A stretch of 64,000 nt of DNA. Source: an uncultured SAR86 cluster bacterium. Lineage in GTDB: Bacteria > Pseudomonadota > Gammaproteobacteria > Magnimaribacterales > AG-339-G14. Position 1 is the stretch's first letter; every line of letters starts with the position of its first letter. This document shows, in pieces, positions 37,611 through 45,858 of this stretch. Both the position numbers and the translations under genes were made by a program. A model generated the notes under the pieces. It did no database searches. It worked only from the letters and a program-made list of their open reading frames with translations, and was not told the origin of the DNA. The stretch covers positions 186,001-250,000 of the forward strand of contig CACILL010000001.1 of the NCBI GenBank assembly GCA_902587545.1. Direction: 5' to 3'.

Positions 37611-38523
37611 CTTGTCTTATAAAAGTTGAAATTTTGCTACATATTAAATCCTTTTCTTCCATTGGAAAAAAGTGGCTGCCATCTATTTTTTCAAAAAGAA
37701 AATTAGCGTTGCTTGAAAGAAAATCTCTTACTTCTGGTGAAAGCGTTGATGCTGCGGAAGCGTATGGAACATATATTTGTTTGCTTAAATTTTTTATGAA
37801 ATTTGTTCTTGCAACATATGAAACTGCAAAAGTTTTTGCCTCCCACTCCGGTGCACAGCTGAGGTTTATTTTGTTCTCCTCTTCTATTACACCTCCATTT
37901 ATATATGCCTTTAAAGATTCTTCTGGCCAATTTGTAAAGGCGCCTCTCCCTTGATAATGCTTAAAAATCTCTTCTTTATCAGAAAAAACCGATCTTCTTT
38001 TTTTCGCATTATTAATCATTTCACTTGCACGGTTTTTTTTAAAAAAATTTAATAGTGAGATAAAAGATTTATTTGAGATATTAAAGAAAGGGATTTGGAA
38101 TTTTAAACTCTGTGGTTGAAGAACAGGATCAATAAGAATGCTTTTCTGAATTTTGTCTTCAAAATCATAGGCTAATCTTGCAGCGACAACTCCTCCCATT
38201 GAATGACCCATTAAAATATTTTCTGATGATAAAAATTGCCTTATGAAATTTTTCCCGTCTTCAAAATAGGTTTGCCATGAGGTTAGATCTGACGGAATTG
38301 CAGTTGCTTTGGAAAGTCCATGACCTCTTTGATCTAAGGCATATATAGAATATTGATTTTCAAGAAGTTCACCAAGTTTTAAAAAGAAAGGTACGTAAGT
38401 TTCAGCATTAAAACCTGTCGCATGAAAAAAAAATATATTTTTGTCTTGTTTTTTACCTGCAACGTAGACGTAAGAAAAACTGTCTTTAGAAATTTCAACT
38501 TCTTTTCTTTTTGCTTTATCCAT
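37603..38523 (-). CDS. Alpha/beta hydrolase, unknown substrate
   Basis: Serine hydrolase of 306 residues with an alpha/beta fold. The oxyanion segment is FFFHATGFNAETY (about 31-43), the strand-loop YALDQRGHGLS follows, and the nucleophile is S108 in GHSMGG. A C-terminal His in DGSHFFPMEE is the likely triad His. No signal peptide, so cytoplasmic. It is first in a leftward unit with panB (8-base overlap) and panC, which may mean a link to pantothenate or CoA metabolism or only co-transcription. Substrate cannot be inferred. Confidence 0.8.
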   Translation of the reverse strand: MDKAKRKEVEISKDSFSYVYVAGKKQDKNIFFFHATGFNAETYVPFFLKLGELLENQYSIYALDQRGHGLSKATAIPSDLTSWQTYFEDGKNFIRQFLSSENILMGHSMGGVVAARLAYDFEDKIQKSILIDPVLQPQSLKFQIPFFNISNKSFISLLNFFKKNRASEMINNAKKRRSVFSDKEEIFKHYQGRGAFTNWPEESLKAYINGGVIEEENKINLSCAPEWEAKTFAVSYVARTNFIKNLSKQIYVPYASAASTLSPEVRDFLSSNANFLFEKIDGSHFFPMEEKDLICSKISTFIRQDD

Positions 38524-38538
38524 TGATATTATTGATGA

Positions 38539-39132
38539 GTGTTAGATGTAAAAGGTTTTTTAAGTGATAAAGAGGCTAAAAAACTACAAGAATTGTTTCT
38601 AAATGTCCACCACCTTGGGGCAGTTTTAGAAATTGGAACATATTGTGGCAAATCAACTTTAAATTTTGCACATGTTGCCAAAAAAATAAATGGACTTGTT
38701 TATACCGTTGATCACCATATGGGTTCAGAAGAACACCAGCTTGGAGAAGAATATCATGATGAAGATCTTTACGACGAAAGAATGGAAAAGTTCAATACTT
38801 TGCCAGAGTTTTTGAAAAATATTAGATCTTCGAATTTGTTTAAATATGTAATTCCTGTAATAAATAGTTCTAATGAGGCGTCTAAAATATTTTCCGAATC
38901 AATTGCTCTACTATTTATAGATGGCGGCCATTCTCATGAAGCTGCTTTGGGTGATTATAATTCTTGGAAAGATAAAATAAGTTCAGGTGGGTTGCTGGTA
39001 ATTCATGATGTTTTTCCAAATCCGAAAGAAGGAGGCAGACCGCCTTTTGAAATTTACTCTACCGCTCAAAAATCAAAAGATTTTGTCGATCTTGGTATTT
39101 ATGAAACTCTAGGAATCTTAAAAAAGGTTTGA
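38539..39132 (+). CDS. Class I SAM-dependent methyltransferase (Methyltransf_24 type)
   Basis: Predicted methyltransferase of 197 residues. The SAM-binding motif I is LEIGTYCGKST, with acidic motif II near VYTVDHH. LLFIDGGHSHEAALGDYNSWKDKISSGGLLVIHDV matches the Methyltransf_24 signature common in glycan- and polyketide-type clusters. The start is a GTG at 38539, directly after an in-frame stop, so nothing longer is possible. Divergent from the hydrolase across 15 bases and convergent with the toroid protein. The acceptor is unknown; neighbours suggest a cell-surface glycan. Confidence 0.72.
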   Translation: MLDVKGFLSDKEAKKLQELFLNVHHLGAVLEIGTYCGKSTLNFAHVAKKINGLVYTVDHHMGSEEHQLGEEYHDEDLYDERMEKFNTLPEFLKNIRSSNLFKYVIPVINSSNEASKIFSESIALLFIDGGHSHEAALGDYNSWKDKISSGGLLVIHDVFPNPKEGGRPPFEIYSTAQKSKDFVDLGIYETLGILKKV

Positions 39133-39133
39133 T

Positions 39134-40159
39134 TTATAGTGCAAAAAAATCACTTGAAGGACTAAATTTATTTATTGCATTTCCTGCTAGAATGGCTGCT
39201 CCCATTGTCCAACTCGGTTTTTCGATAGGCCAGAATTTTTTATCTTTAAAAACGTATCCTGTCCATAGGAGACCATCATCGTCAATTAGGTTAAAGGTGT
39301 CTTGAAGTATTTTTTCTGCTTCGTTTTTTAAGCCAATTTTAGTTAAAGCCAAAGCCAATTCTGCTGATTCAGCTGCAGTTACCCATGGCTCTTCTTTAAC
39401 GCACTTGCATCCCAAATCTTCAACAACGAACTCGTTCCATTTATCTCTAATTAATTCTATTGAATCTGATTTAGAAAAAGCACCAGATAAAATTGGATAA
39501 TACCAGTCCATGCTATATCGCTCTTTACTTTCCCAATTTCTATCAAATCTAAAGGGTTTATTTTTTAAACAATCTCTTAAATTATTTAATTGAGAATCTG
39601 AGACTCTATCCCGCTTATTTATTTCTTTTGCAATTTTTTTGTAACAGAGGAGACTCATATATATTGATGAACATCCAGTTTTGAGGGAATCGTCTAACCA
39701 ATTCTTGTTGTCTTTTGCCCAAAAAAAATCACCATGTTCTGATTGTGCCGAGAGAGTGAATTCAATCGCTGAATCCAGAACTGGCCAAAATTCATCTAGA
39801 AAATTCTTATTTTTAAAGTTTTTGTAGTGATGCCACATTCCTACAGCTATGTAAGAGCTGAAATTGGTTTCTTTTAAACTATTTTTTTCAGAAGAATAAA
39901 ACAGTGATAACCAGGAACCATCGCTTTCTTGATAAGCCCTTAACCAGTTATATGCATTTTTAGATTCAGCTTCAAATCCAAGAACATCTAAACCCATTGC
40001 TGATTCAATATGATCCCAAGGGTCAAGCTTTGAATTTGGCTCCCAGCGAATACCACCTTCTGAATCCTGACAAGACAAAATATATTTAGCAAAATTAAAA
40101 TAAATCTTTTTATCAAATATACTTTTAGGATTATTTTTTTTTGAAATATGCAACGACAC
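39134..40159 (-). CDS. Alpha/alpha-toroid protein (prenyltransferase/cyclase-like repeats)
   Basis: A 341-residue soluble protein with repeating helical units containing QDSEGGIRW, YQESDGSWLSL, QSEHGDFFW and DDDGLLWTGY. These recur like the QW-type turns of the (alpha/alpha)6 toroid fold of prenyltransferases, cyclases and some glycoside hydrolases. I cannot assign an activity. It overlaps the upstream methyltransferase by 29 bases and belongs to a leftward GT4-methyltransferase-toroid group, consistent with modification of a surface polymer. No signal peptide is evident. Confidence 0.55.
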   Translation of the reverse strand: MSLHISKKNNPKSIFDKKIYFNFAKYILSCQDSEGGIRWEPNSKLDPWDHIESAMGLDVLGFEAESKNAYNWLRAYQESDGSWLSLFYSSEKNSLKETNFSSYIAVGMWHHYKNFKNKNFLDEFWPVLDSAIEFTLSAQSEHGDFFWAKDNKNWLDDSLKTGCSSIYMSLLCYKKIAKEINKRDRVSDSQLNNLRDCLKNKPFRFDRNWESKERYSMDWYYPILSGAFSKSDSIELIRDKWNEFVVEDLGCKCVKEEPWVTAAESAELALALTKIGLKNEAEKILQDTFNLIDDDGLLWTGYVFKDKKFWPIEKPSWTMGAAILAGNAINKFSPSSDFFAL

Positions 40160-40835
40160 TTTTAGCTATTATTGGTTGAAGGACGAATTCTAGCACCTTT
40201 GTCAAAAAAGGTTTCTTCATCATGTCCCACACTAAAAAGTCATGATATTTTTTTATGATCCAAGAGGATTCTTTGGTTTCCCAAAACAAACATTGCAACC
40301 ACCAGTAAGGAGAATGAAGTGCATGGTTCCAATGTCTCTTTAAAAAAGAAAACCCTCTTTTTTCGATTGATTTTTTGAAATGCTTGTATCTAAAAATTCT
40401 GACATGCCCTCCTGGCATTTCTTGGTAAGCCTTACTTAACTTCCAACAGATCCACTCCGGAAGATATTTGGGAACACTTGCAGCAAACATACCGCCTGGT
40501 TTTAAAATTCTTTCAATTTCTTTAATAACTGATTCAAAATCAATGATGTGTTCCAAAACTTCAGAGCAAATAACATAATCAAAAGAATTGTCTTCAAAAG
40601 GAAGTTCTCTTCCGTCAGTTACACCAAATGAACAGCTCTTATTAGAAGATGATTCATCAAATTCTTTAAAATTTTCTTTTGCTTTAATTACATCCTCATG
40701 ACTCATATCAAAACCAAAAACGTCAGCATCTACAAACATATATGCTCCAAAACAGTGTCTTCCTTGACCACAGCCCAAATCTAAAATTTTTGAACCTTTT
40801 TTTGGATTTAAATACTCTATATCAATTGTTTGCAT
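40131..40835 (-). CDS. Class I SAM-dependent methyltransferase (Methyltransf_11 type)
   Basis: Predicted methyltransferase of 234 residues. Motif I is LDLGCGQGRHC (about 19-29), motif II follows at VFGFDMS, and FDYVICSEVLEHI and LKPGGMFAASVP are the later motifs. The C-terminal part is rich in aromatic and hydrophobic residues (LHSPYWWLQCLFW), suggesting membrane association. It overlaps the GT4 gene by 14 bases and the toroid gene by 29 bases, so the three are very probably translated together. Acceptor unknown. Confidence 0.8.
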   Translation of the reverse strand: MQTIDIEYLNPKKGSKILDLGCGQGRHCFGAYMFVDADVFGFDMSHEDVIKAKENFKEFDESSSNKSCSFGVTDGRELPFEDNSFDYVICSEVLEHIIDFESVIKEIERILKPGGMFAASVPKYLPEWICWKLSKAYQEMPGGHVRIFRYKHFKKSIEKRGFSFLKRHWNHALHSPYWWLQCLFWETKESSWIIKKYHDFLVWDMMKKPFLTKVLEFVLQPIIAKSVVAYFKKK

Positions 40836-42069
40836 GCTTATGGATTTCTATTTCTTTGTAATAAACCTTTTCTAATTGTTTTGCTATCGCTGTCCAAGAA
40901 AATTTTGAATTTGCTCTTTGGAGTCCTTTTTCAGCTAATTCTTTGGCAATATGAGGAGAAGACAAAAGATAATTTACTGAATTATAAATCTCTTTAACAT
41001 TTTTTGGTGGAATAATAATTCCGGTATCTTTGATTACTTCAGGAAGCGCACCTCCAGAAGACGAGATTAAGGGAACTCCGCAAGCCATTGCCTCTATTGC
41101 TGCGAATCCAAAGCCTTCATACAAAGAAGGAATGATTGCTAGTTCTGCTTCACAATAAGTTTTTCTTAATTCTTCTTGAGTTAGATTTGAAAAAAAATTA
41201 ACTCTTTTTTCTAAATTAAGTTTTTTTATCAATCTTTCAGTATGTCCGCCTTTCTTTTGTTCTCCAATAATAGATAAAGAAATATCTGAGTAAACTTCTG
41301 CCAAGTCAGAAAGAGCTTTTAAAAGATAATCCAAGCCCTTTAGGGGAACATCTGCACTAGCTACAGTTACAAGTTTGAAGGGAATTTTTTGTATTTTTGA
41401 ATCTGGATAAAAGACATTAAGATCTATTCCATTCATTACTCTTTCCATTTTCTTCTTGTCCACGCGAAACTCGTCTTTTATATCGTCCATTGATGAGTTG
41501 GAAGGGACCACAATTTTTTTTAGTCTTTTTGCAACAAACTTTTGCATAACAAGAAAAGAATGCCAACGTCTCATGAGAAGTTTTAAGAAAATATCATTTG
41601 TACTTTGCAACTGATAATCGAGATCCAATGATATGGGATGATGAATTGTTGTAACTAAGGGCTTTTTCTTCTGAAAAAAAAGTAACTCATAAGCAAGACT
41701 TTGGTTATCGTGAATAACATCGTAGGTATGTAAATTTTTCTTGAGAATTTTTTTTATTCTCTTTCCAAAGGTATATGGCTCAGGAAAACCACCAGAATTT
41801 ACACTTAACCATTCAAATAAATTGATAGGATTAAGCAATTCCATTGGATTAACATCATAAAACTTACTCTTTTTTTCATAGAGGCCCAAACTTGGAATTT
41901 TCACCAACTTAATTTTTGAATCCAAATCAGGATATGGCGGTCCTGAAAAAACATCTATCTCATGCCCAAGATCATTAAGTGCTTTAGAAAGATATTTAAC
42001 ATAAATACCCTGACCGCCTGAAAAAGGTTTGCTTCTATAGCTCAAAAGAGCAATCTTCAATTTTTTCAA
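40822..42069 (-). CDS. Glycosyltransferase family 4
   Basis: GT-B retaining glycosyltransferase of 415 residues. The N-domain begins KIALLSYRSKPFSGGQGIYVKYLSKAL, the C-domain has VASADVPLKGLDYLLKAL, and the nucleotide-sugar motif SLYEGFGFAAIEAMACGVPLI holds the conserved E-x7-E pair. It heads a leftward group with a methyltransferase and a toroid protein. In pseudomonads, LPS-core genes sit near ilvE, as here (ilvE is 9 bases upstream), which fits a role in LPS or another surface glycan. Donor and acceptor unknown. Confidence 0.85.
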   Translation of the reverse strand: MKKLKIALLSYRSKPFSGGQGIYVKYLSKALNDLGHEIDVFSGPPYPDLDSKIKLVKIPSLGLYEKKSKFYDVNPMELLNPINLFEWLSVNSGGFPEPYTFGKRIKKILKKNLHTYDVIHDNQSLAYELLFFQKKKPLVTTIHHPISLDLDYQLQSTNDIFLKLLMRRWHSFLVMQKFVAKRLKKIVVPSNSSMDDIKDEFRVDKKKMERVMNGIDLNVFYPDSKIQKIPFKLVTVASADVPLKGLDYLLKALSDLAEVYSDISLSIIGEQKKGGHTERLIKKLNLEKRVNFFSNLTQEELRKTYCEAELAIIPSLYEGFGFAAIEAMACGVPLISSSGGALPEVIKDTGIIIPPKNVKEIYNSVNYLLSSPHIAKELAEKGLQRANSKFSWTAIAKQLEKVYYKEIEIHKHANN

Positions 42070-42078
42070 GTTTGTCCT

Positions 42079-43002
42079 TTAGCTAACTGGTGTATGCCAT
42101 TCTGGAAAAGAAGACCTTTTTCCTCTAACTTGGTCAAAATAATTTTTCTGAAGGATCTCAGTTACTTCACCTCTTTTTCCAGAACCAATCTTTTGGTCGT
42201 TGACTTGAGTAATTGGAACAACTTCAGCTGCTGTTCCTGTAAAAAAAAGTTCCTGAGCGGATAAAATATCTTTTTCAGTAAGGTCAGATACAGTCACTTT
42301 CAGGCCTATTTCTTCTGCGAGAGAGATGATTGCCTTCCTTGTTATTCCATCTAAAGAAGCTTCCAAATTTGGTGTATGAAGCTCATTATTTTTTATGGCA
42401 AAAAGATTTTCTCCGGATCCTTCTGATATAAAATTTTCAGTATCTAGCAATAGCGCTTCATCATAGCCTTCTTTCAGAGCTTCTTTAAGTGCCATCATGG
42501 ATTTTACGTAGTTACCATTAACTTTAGATCTTGAAACTAAATTACCTCGCTCTCTTTTGTAAGAGGATATCTTTACTTTGATTCCTTGCTCAAAAACCTC
42601 TGGGGCCATGTAACTTGGCCACTTCCATGCTGCAACTATTGTATGAACTTTTAAATCATCTGCCCTTAAGCCTAAACTACCTGAGCCGTAAAAACACATC
42701 GGTCTGATGTAAGCCTCTTTTAAGTTATTTAACTTAACAATTTCTATTTGAGCTTGATTAATTTCTTCTTTGGAAAAAGGAATTTCCAAGTCAACTGCTT
42801 GAGCAGATGAAAATAATCTTTCAGTATGATCGTTCAGCCGAAATATCTTTGTACCTTCTGGTGTTTCGTATGCTCTGACTCCTTCGAAAACTCCAAGACC
42901 ATAATGCAAGGTATGAGTTAAAACATGTACATTGGCTTCCTCAGAATTTACAATCTTTCCGTCAAACCAGATAAACCCTTTTTTTTCTGTCAAAGTTGTC
43001 AT
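42079..43002 (-). CDS. ilvE: Branched-chain amino acid aminotransferase
   Basis: Class IV PLP aminotransferase for the last step of valine, leucine and isoleucine synthesis; 307 residues. The PLP lysine is K160 in RSKVNGNYVKS; LHYGLGVFEGVRAY, EALLLDTENFISEGSGENLFAIK and FFTGTAAEVVPI are conserved. It lies 9 bases upstream of the glycosyltransferase and is divergent from algC across a 37-base spacer that appears to hold overlapping promoters. Confidence 0.95.
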   Translation of the reverse strand: MTTLTEKKGFIWFDGKIVNSEEANVHVLTHTLHYGLGVFEGVRAYETPEGTKIFRLNDHTERLFSSAQAVDLEIPFSKEEINQAQIEIVKLNNLKEAYIRPMCFYGSGSLGLRADDLKVHTIVAAWKWPSYMAPEVFEQGIKVKISSYKRERGNLVSRSKVNGNYVKSMMALKEALKEGYDEALLLDTENFISEGSGENLFAIKNNELHTPNLEASLDGITRKAIISLAEEIGLKVTVSDLTEKDILSAQELFFTGTAAEVVPITQVNDQKIGSGKRGEVTEILQKNYFDQVRGKRSSFPEWHTPVS

Positions 43003-43017
43003 AATAAAAAAAAATTC

Positions 43018-43025
43018 ATTATAAA
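43018..43025. promoter_or_regulatory. Overlapping divergent -10 elements, ilvE / algC
   Basis: On the minus strand bases 43023-43018 read TATAAT (toward ilvE, whose ATG begins at 43002). On the plus strand 43020-43025 read TATAAA (toward the ATG at 43040). They share four bases, so one AT-rich core may serve both directions within a 37-base spacer. -35 matches are weak on both sides. Confidence 0.45.
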
Positions 43026-43039
43026 GTGGATAAACTAAT

Positions 43040-44413
43040 ATGAAAGTTAATTCTGAAATTTTCCGAGCATACGATATCAGGGGAATAGTAGATGAAGCGC
43101 TTACTGAAGAAGGAATATTTCAGATTGGAAAAGCCATAGGATCACTTATTCTTTCCGAGGGAAGAACATCTGTTCTAACTGCGAGAGACGGAAGAATTTC
43201 TGGGCCTAGGCTTTTAGATCAATTTCAAAATGGCGTGATGTCTTCAGGATGTAATGTTGTTGACATTGGTGAAGTTCCAACCCCACTTCTCTATTTTTCT
43301 ACTTTTAAAACAAATATCTCTGATGGTGTGATGCTTACCGGAAGTCATAATCCGAAAAACTACAACGGATTAAAAATTGTCATTAATAAGAAATCTATGA
43401 CGAGTGAAAAAATAAAACAAATAAAGTTAATGATTGAAGACGAAAGTTTTATTGATGGTGTAGGTCAATTAACTTTTCTTGATGTGAAAGATGATTATCT
43501 AAAAGAACTCAAAGAAAAGATAAACATAAATTCAAAGATAAAGGTTTGTCTAGATTGCGGAAATGGCGTTGGGGGAGTAATTGCTCCTCAAGCTTTTAAA
43601 CTTTTAGGATTAGATGTTATTGAACTTTATTCTGAAGTTGATGGAAATTTTCCCAACCATCATCCTGACCCCAGTAATCCAAAAAACTTAAAAGATTTAC
43701 AAAAAAAAGTTTTGGAAACAAATTCTGATTTAGGAATTGCTCTTGATGGTGATGGGGATAGAGTCGGTTTAATAGACAACAAGGGGAACATAATTTTTCC
43801 AGATACTTATATGATGCTTCTAGCCGAAGACTTATTAGAAAAAAAATCAAAAGGGACTATTGTCTTTGACGTTAAGTGCTCAACTAATCTAGAGAAAGTA
43901 ATAAAAAATTTACGCGGTACTCCAGTAATGTCACGAACTGGACATTCATACATAAAATCAAAAATTATCGAAACGAATGCTCTTCTAGGTGGAGAGATGA
44001 GTGGGCATATTTTTTTCAATGATGACTGGTATGGGTTTGACGATGCCATATATTCTGCGTTGAGAATGATAGAAGTTTTATCTAAGAACAAATTAACATC
44101 TCATGAAGTCTTTGAATCTTATCCAAAGCATTTCTCTACGCCTGAGATAAATTTAAAAGTTTCTGAAGAAGATAAATTTAGAGTTATTGATGAAGTAAAG
44201 AATTTAATAGATTTTTCCTTATATTCACTAATAGACATAGACGGGATTAGACTTGAAAACGAAAATTCGTGGGGGCTCGTTAGAGCTTCGAATACTTCGC
44301 CTAATCTTGTTTTGAGATTTGAAGGTAAAACGGAAAGAGACTTATTGGAAATAAAAAATTATTTCAAAGAGATTTTGTCTAAAATAGAAATTGACTTGAA
44401 ATTAGATTTCTAA
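43040..44413 (+). CDS. algC: Phosphomannomutase/phosphoglucomutase
   Basis: Alpha-D-phosphohexomutase that interconverts hexose 6- and 1-phosphates for LPS and exopolysaccharide; 457 residues. The phosphoserine is S102 in TGSHNPKNYNG, the Mg loop is DGDGDR (236-241), GGEMSGHIFF is the sugar-recognition loop and RASNTSPNLVLRFE the phosphate site. The N-terminus IFRAYDIRGIV is typical of AlgC. Its stop shares a base with argB (TAATG). algC-argB-slmA is a gammaproteobacterial string. Confidence 0.93.
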   Translation: MKVNSEIFRAYDIRGIVDEALTEEGIFQIGKAIGSLILSEGRTSVLTARDGRISGPRLLDQFQNGVMSSGCNVVDIGEVPTPLLYFSTFKTNISDGVMLTGSHNPKNYNGLKIVINKKSMTSEKIKQIKLMIEDESFIDGVGQLTFLDVKDDYLKELKEKININSKIKVCLDCGNGVGGVIAPQAFKLLGLDVIELYSEVDGNFPNHHPDPSNPKNLKDLQKKVLETNSDLGIALDGDGDRVGLIDNKGNIIFPDTYMMLLAEDLLEKKSKGTIVFDVKCSTNLEKVIKNLRGTPVMSRTGHSYIKSKIIETNALLGGEMSGHIFFNDDWYGFDDAIYSALRMIEVLSKNKLTSHEVFESYPKHFSTPEINLKVSEEDKFRVIDEVKNLIDFSLYSLIDIDGIRLENENSWGLVRASNTSPNLVLRFEGKTERDLLEIKNYFKEILSKIEIDLKLDF

Positions 44414-45273
44414 TGAGTATCTCTGAAAAAAACGCTATAAACATCTCAAAAGTTTTAACTGAAGCACTTCCATATATAAGAAAATTTAATAACAAAGTTG
44501 TCGTCATAAAATATGGTGGAAATGCTATGGAAAACAAAGTTTTGAAAAAAAACTTTGCAAGAGATTTAGTGCTTATGAAAACGGTAGGTATTCATCCAAT
44601 TTTAGTTCATGGAGGAGGACCTCAAATAGATTTTGAGCTGAAAAAAAATAACATTAAGTTTGAATTCAAAGATGGTATAAGAAAAACCACTTTAGAAATG
44701 ATCAACATTGTACAAAAGGTTCTAGATAATAAAATCAATAGGGATATTTCAGACCTTATTCAGTTCTGGGGAGGCAAAACAAGTAGGCTCGTAGGAAGAA
44801 AAAATTCTCCAATCAAGGCAAAAAAAGACACTAAAAAAAATCTTGGAGAAGTTGGTTTTGTAAAAAGTATTGACAAGAAAAAAATAATGGCAACAATCGA
44901 GGCAGGAAAAATTCCCGTAATTTCTCCTGTGGGGTGGACTTCGAAAGCAGAGCCAATGAATATTAATGGAGATTTTGCAGCCTGTTCTGTTGCAGCATCT
45001 TTAAAAGCGGAAAAAATAATTTTGCTTACAGATATCTCAGGTGTAAGAGATCTAGATGGAAAAAAAATATCTACAATGAGTCTTAAAGAAGCAAAAAGAA
45101 TCTTAAAAAATAAAAAAAATATCAAAGGAGGAATGTATCCTAAATTGACGGGAGCGATTGATTGTCTTGAAAAAGGGGTTAAAAATGCTCATATCGTCGA
45201 TGGTCGAGTTCCTCACTCTGTTTTAATTGAGCTCTTAACCGACAAAGGAGTTGGTACTTGGATTAGTAAGTAA
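44413..45273 (+). CDS. argB: Acetylglutamate kinase
   Basis: Second enzyme of arginine biosynthesis, phosphorylating N-acetylglutamate; 286 residues. KYGGNAM near the start, LVHGGGPQI, INGDFAACSVAASLKAEKIILLTD and a C-terminal GGMYPKLTGAIDCLEKGVKNAHIVDGR are the family marks. An N-terminal helix of about 20 residues precedes the kinase core, as in arginine-inhibited hexameric forms, so feedback inhibition is plausible. Translationally coupled to algC; slmA starts directly after its stop. Confidence 0.95.
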   Translation: MSISEKNAINISKVLTEALPYIRKFNNKVVVIKYGGNAMENKVLKKNFARDLVLMKTVGIHPILVHGGGPQIDFELKKNNIKFEFKDGIRKTTLEMINIVQKVLDNKINRDISDLIQFWGGKTSRLVGRKNSPIKAKKDTKKNLGEVGFVKSIDKKKIMATIEAGKIPVISPVGWTSKAEPMNINGDFAACSVAASLKAEKIILLTDISGVRDLDGKKISTMSLKEAKRILKNKKNIKGGMYPKLTGAIDCLEKGVKNAHIVDGRVPHSVLIELLTDKGVGTWISK

Positions 45274-45858
45274 ATGGAAAAGAAAAAACAAAGAAAATTA
45301 ATAATAATGCAATCCCTTGCAACAATGCTCGAAGAAAGAGATTTATTGAAAATAACCACTGCAGAATTGGCAAAAAGATCAGAAATAACTGAAGCAGCAA
45401 TTTATAAACACTTTCCCAGCAAGAGAAAAATCTTTGAAGAATTAGTGGTATTTTTTGAGGAAAGTATCTTCACTAGAATTAAAGTTATGAAAGAGGAATC
45501 AAAACCAGAAGATTTCCCAGGACAATTGATTGCGCTAGTTTTGAAGTTTTGCGAGACAAATAAGGGTTTTTCGAGGATTCTTACTCGAGAAGTTTTCACG
45601 GCAGATGAAGTAAAAATAATAGATAAAGTTTTTAACTGTTTTGAGAAAATAAATATAGAAATACGTCAATCACTTCAGGAATATGAGAGAGTAACTAAAA
45701 GAAAGCTGAATTTAAACCTAGCTGCCTCATGCGATCTACTGCTGTCCTGTTTGGAAGGACAGATTCAATCCTTTGTGAGAAGCAAGTTCAAAAAAGATTT
45801 AAGTGGTTCTTGGGAAGATCAGTGGAGTTTCTTAAAAAAAGCTATCTTCGCTAATTAA
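45274..45858 (+). CDS. slmA: Nucleoid occlusion factor SlmA
   Basis: TetR-family DNA-binding protein that blocks FtsZ assembly over the chromosome; 194 residues. The helix-turn-helix is ITTAELAKRSEITEAAIYKHFPSKRKIFEEL (about 27-57). SlmA rather than an ordinary TetR regulator is supported by the argB neighbourhood and length. SlmA is restricted to gamma- and some betaproteobacteria, helping to place the organism. It overlaps the convergent PBP1A gene by 8 bases. Confidence 0.88.
   Translation: MEKKKQRKLIIMQSLATMLEERDLLKITTAELAKRSEITEAAIYKHFPSKRKIFEELVVFFEESIFTRIKVMKEESKPEDFPGQLIALVLKFCETNKGFSRILTREVFTADEVKIIDKVFNCFEKINIEIRQSLQEYERVTKRKLNLNLAASCDLLLSCLEGQIQSFVRSKFKKDLSGSWEDQWSFLKKAIFAN

Noticed and set aside
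44760-45125. 121-codon minus-strand frame inside argB
   Set aside because: Its Phe/Leu-rich sequence is the complement of Lys-rich argB codons and has no motif.
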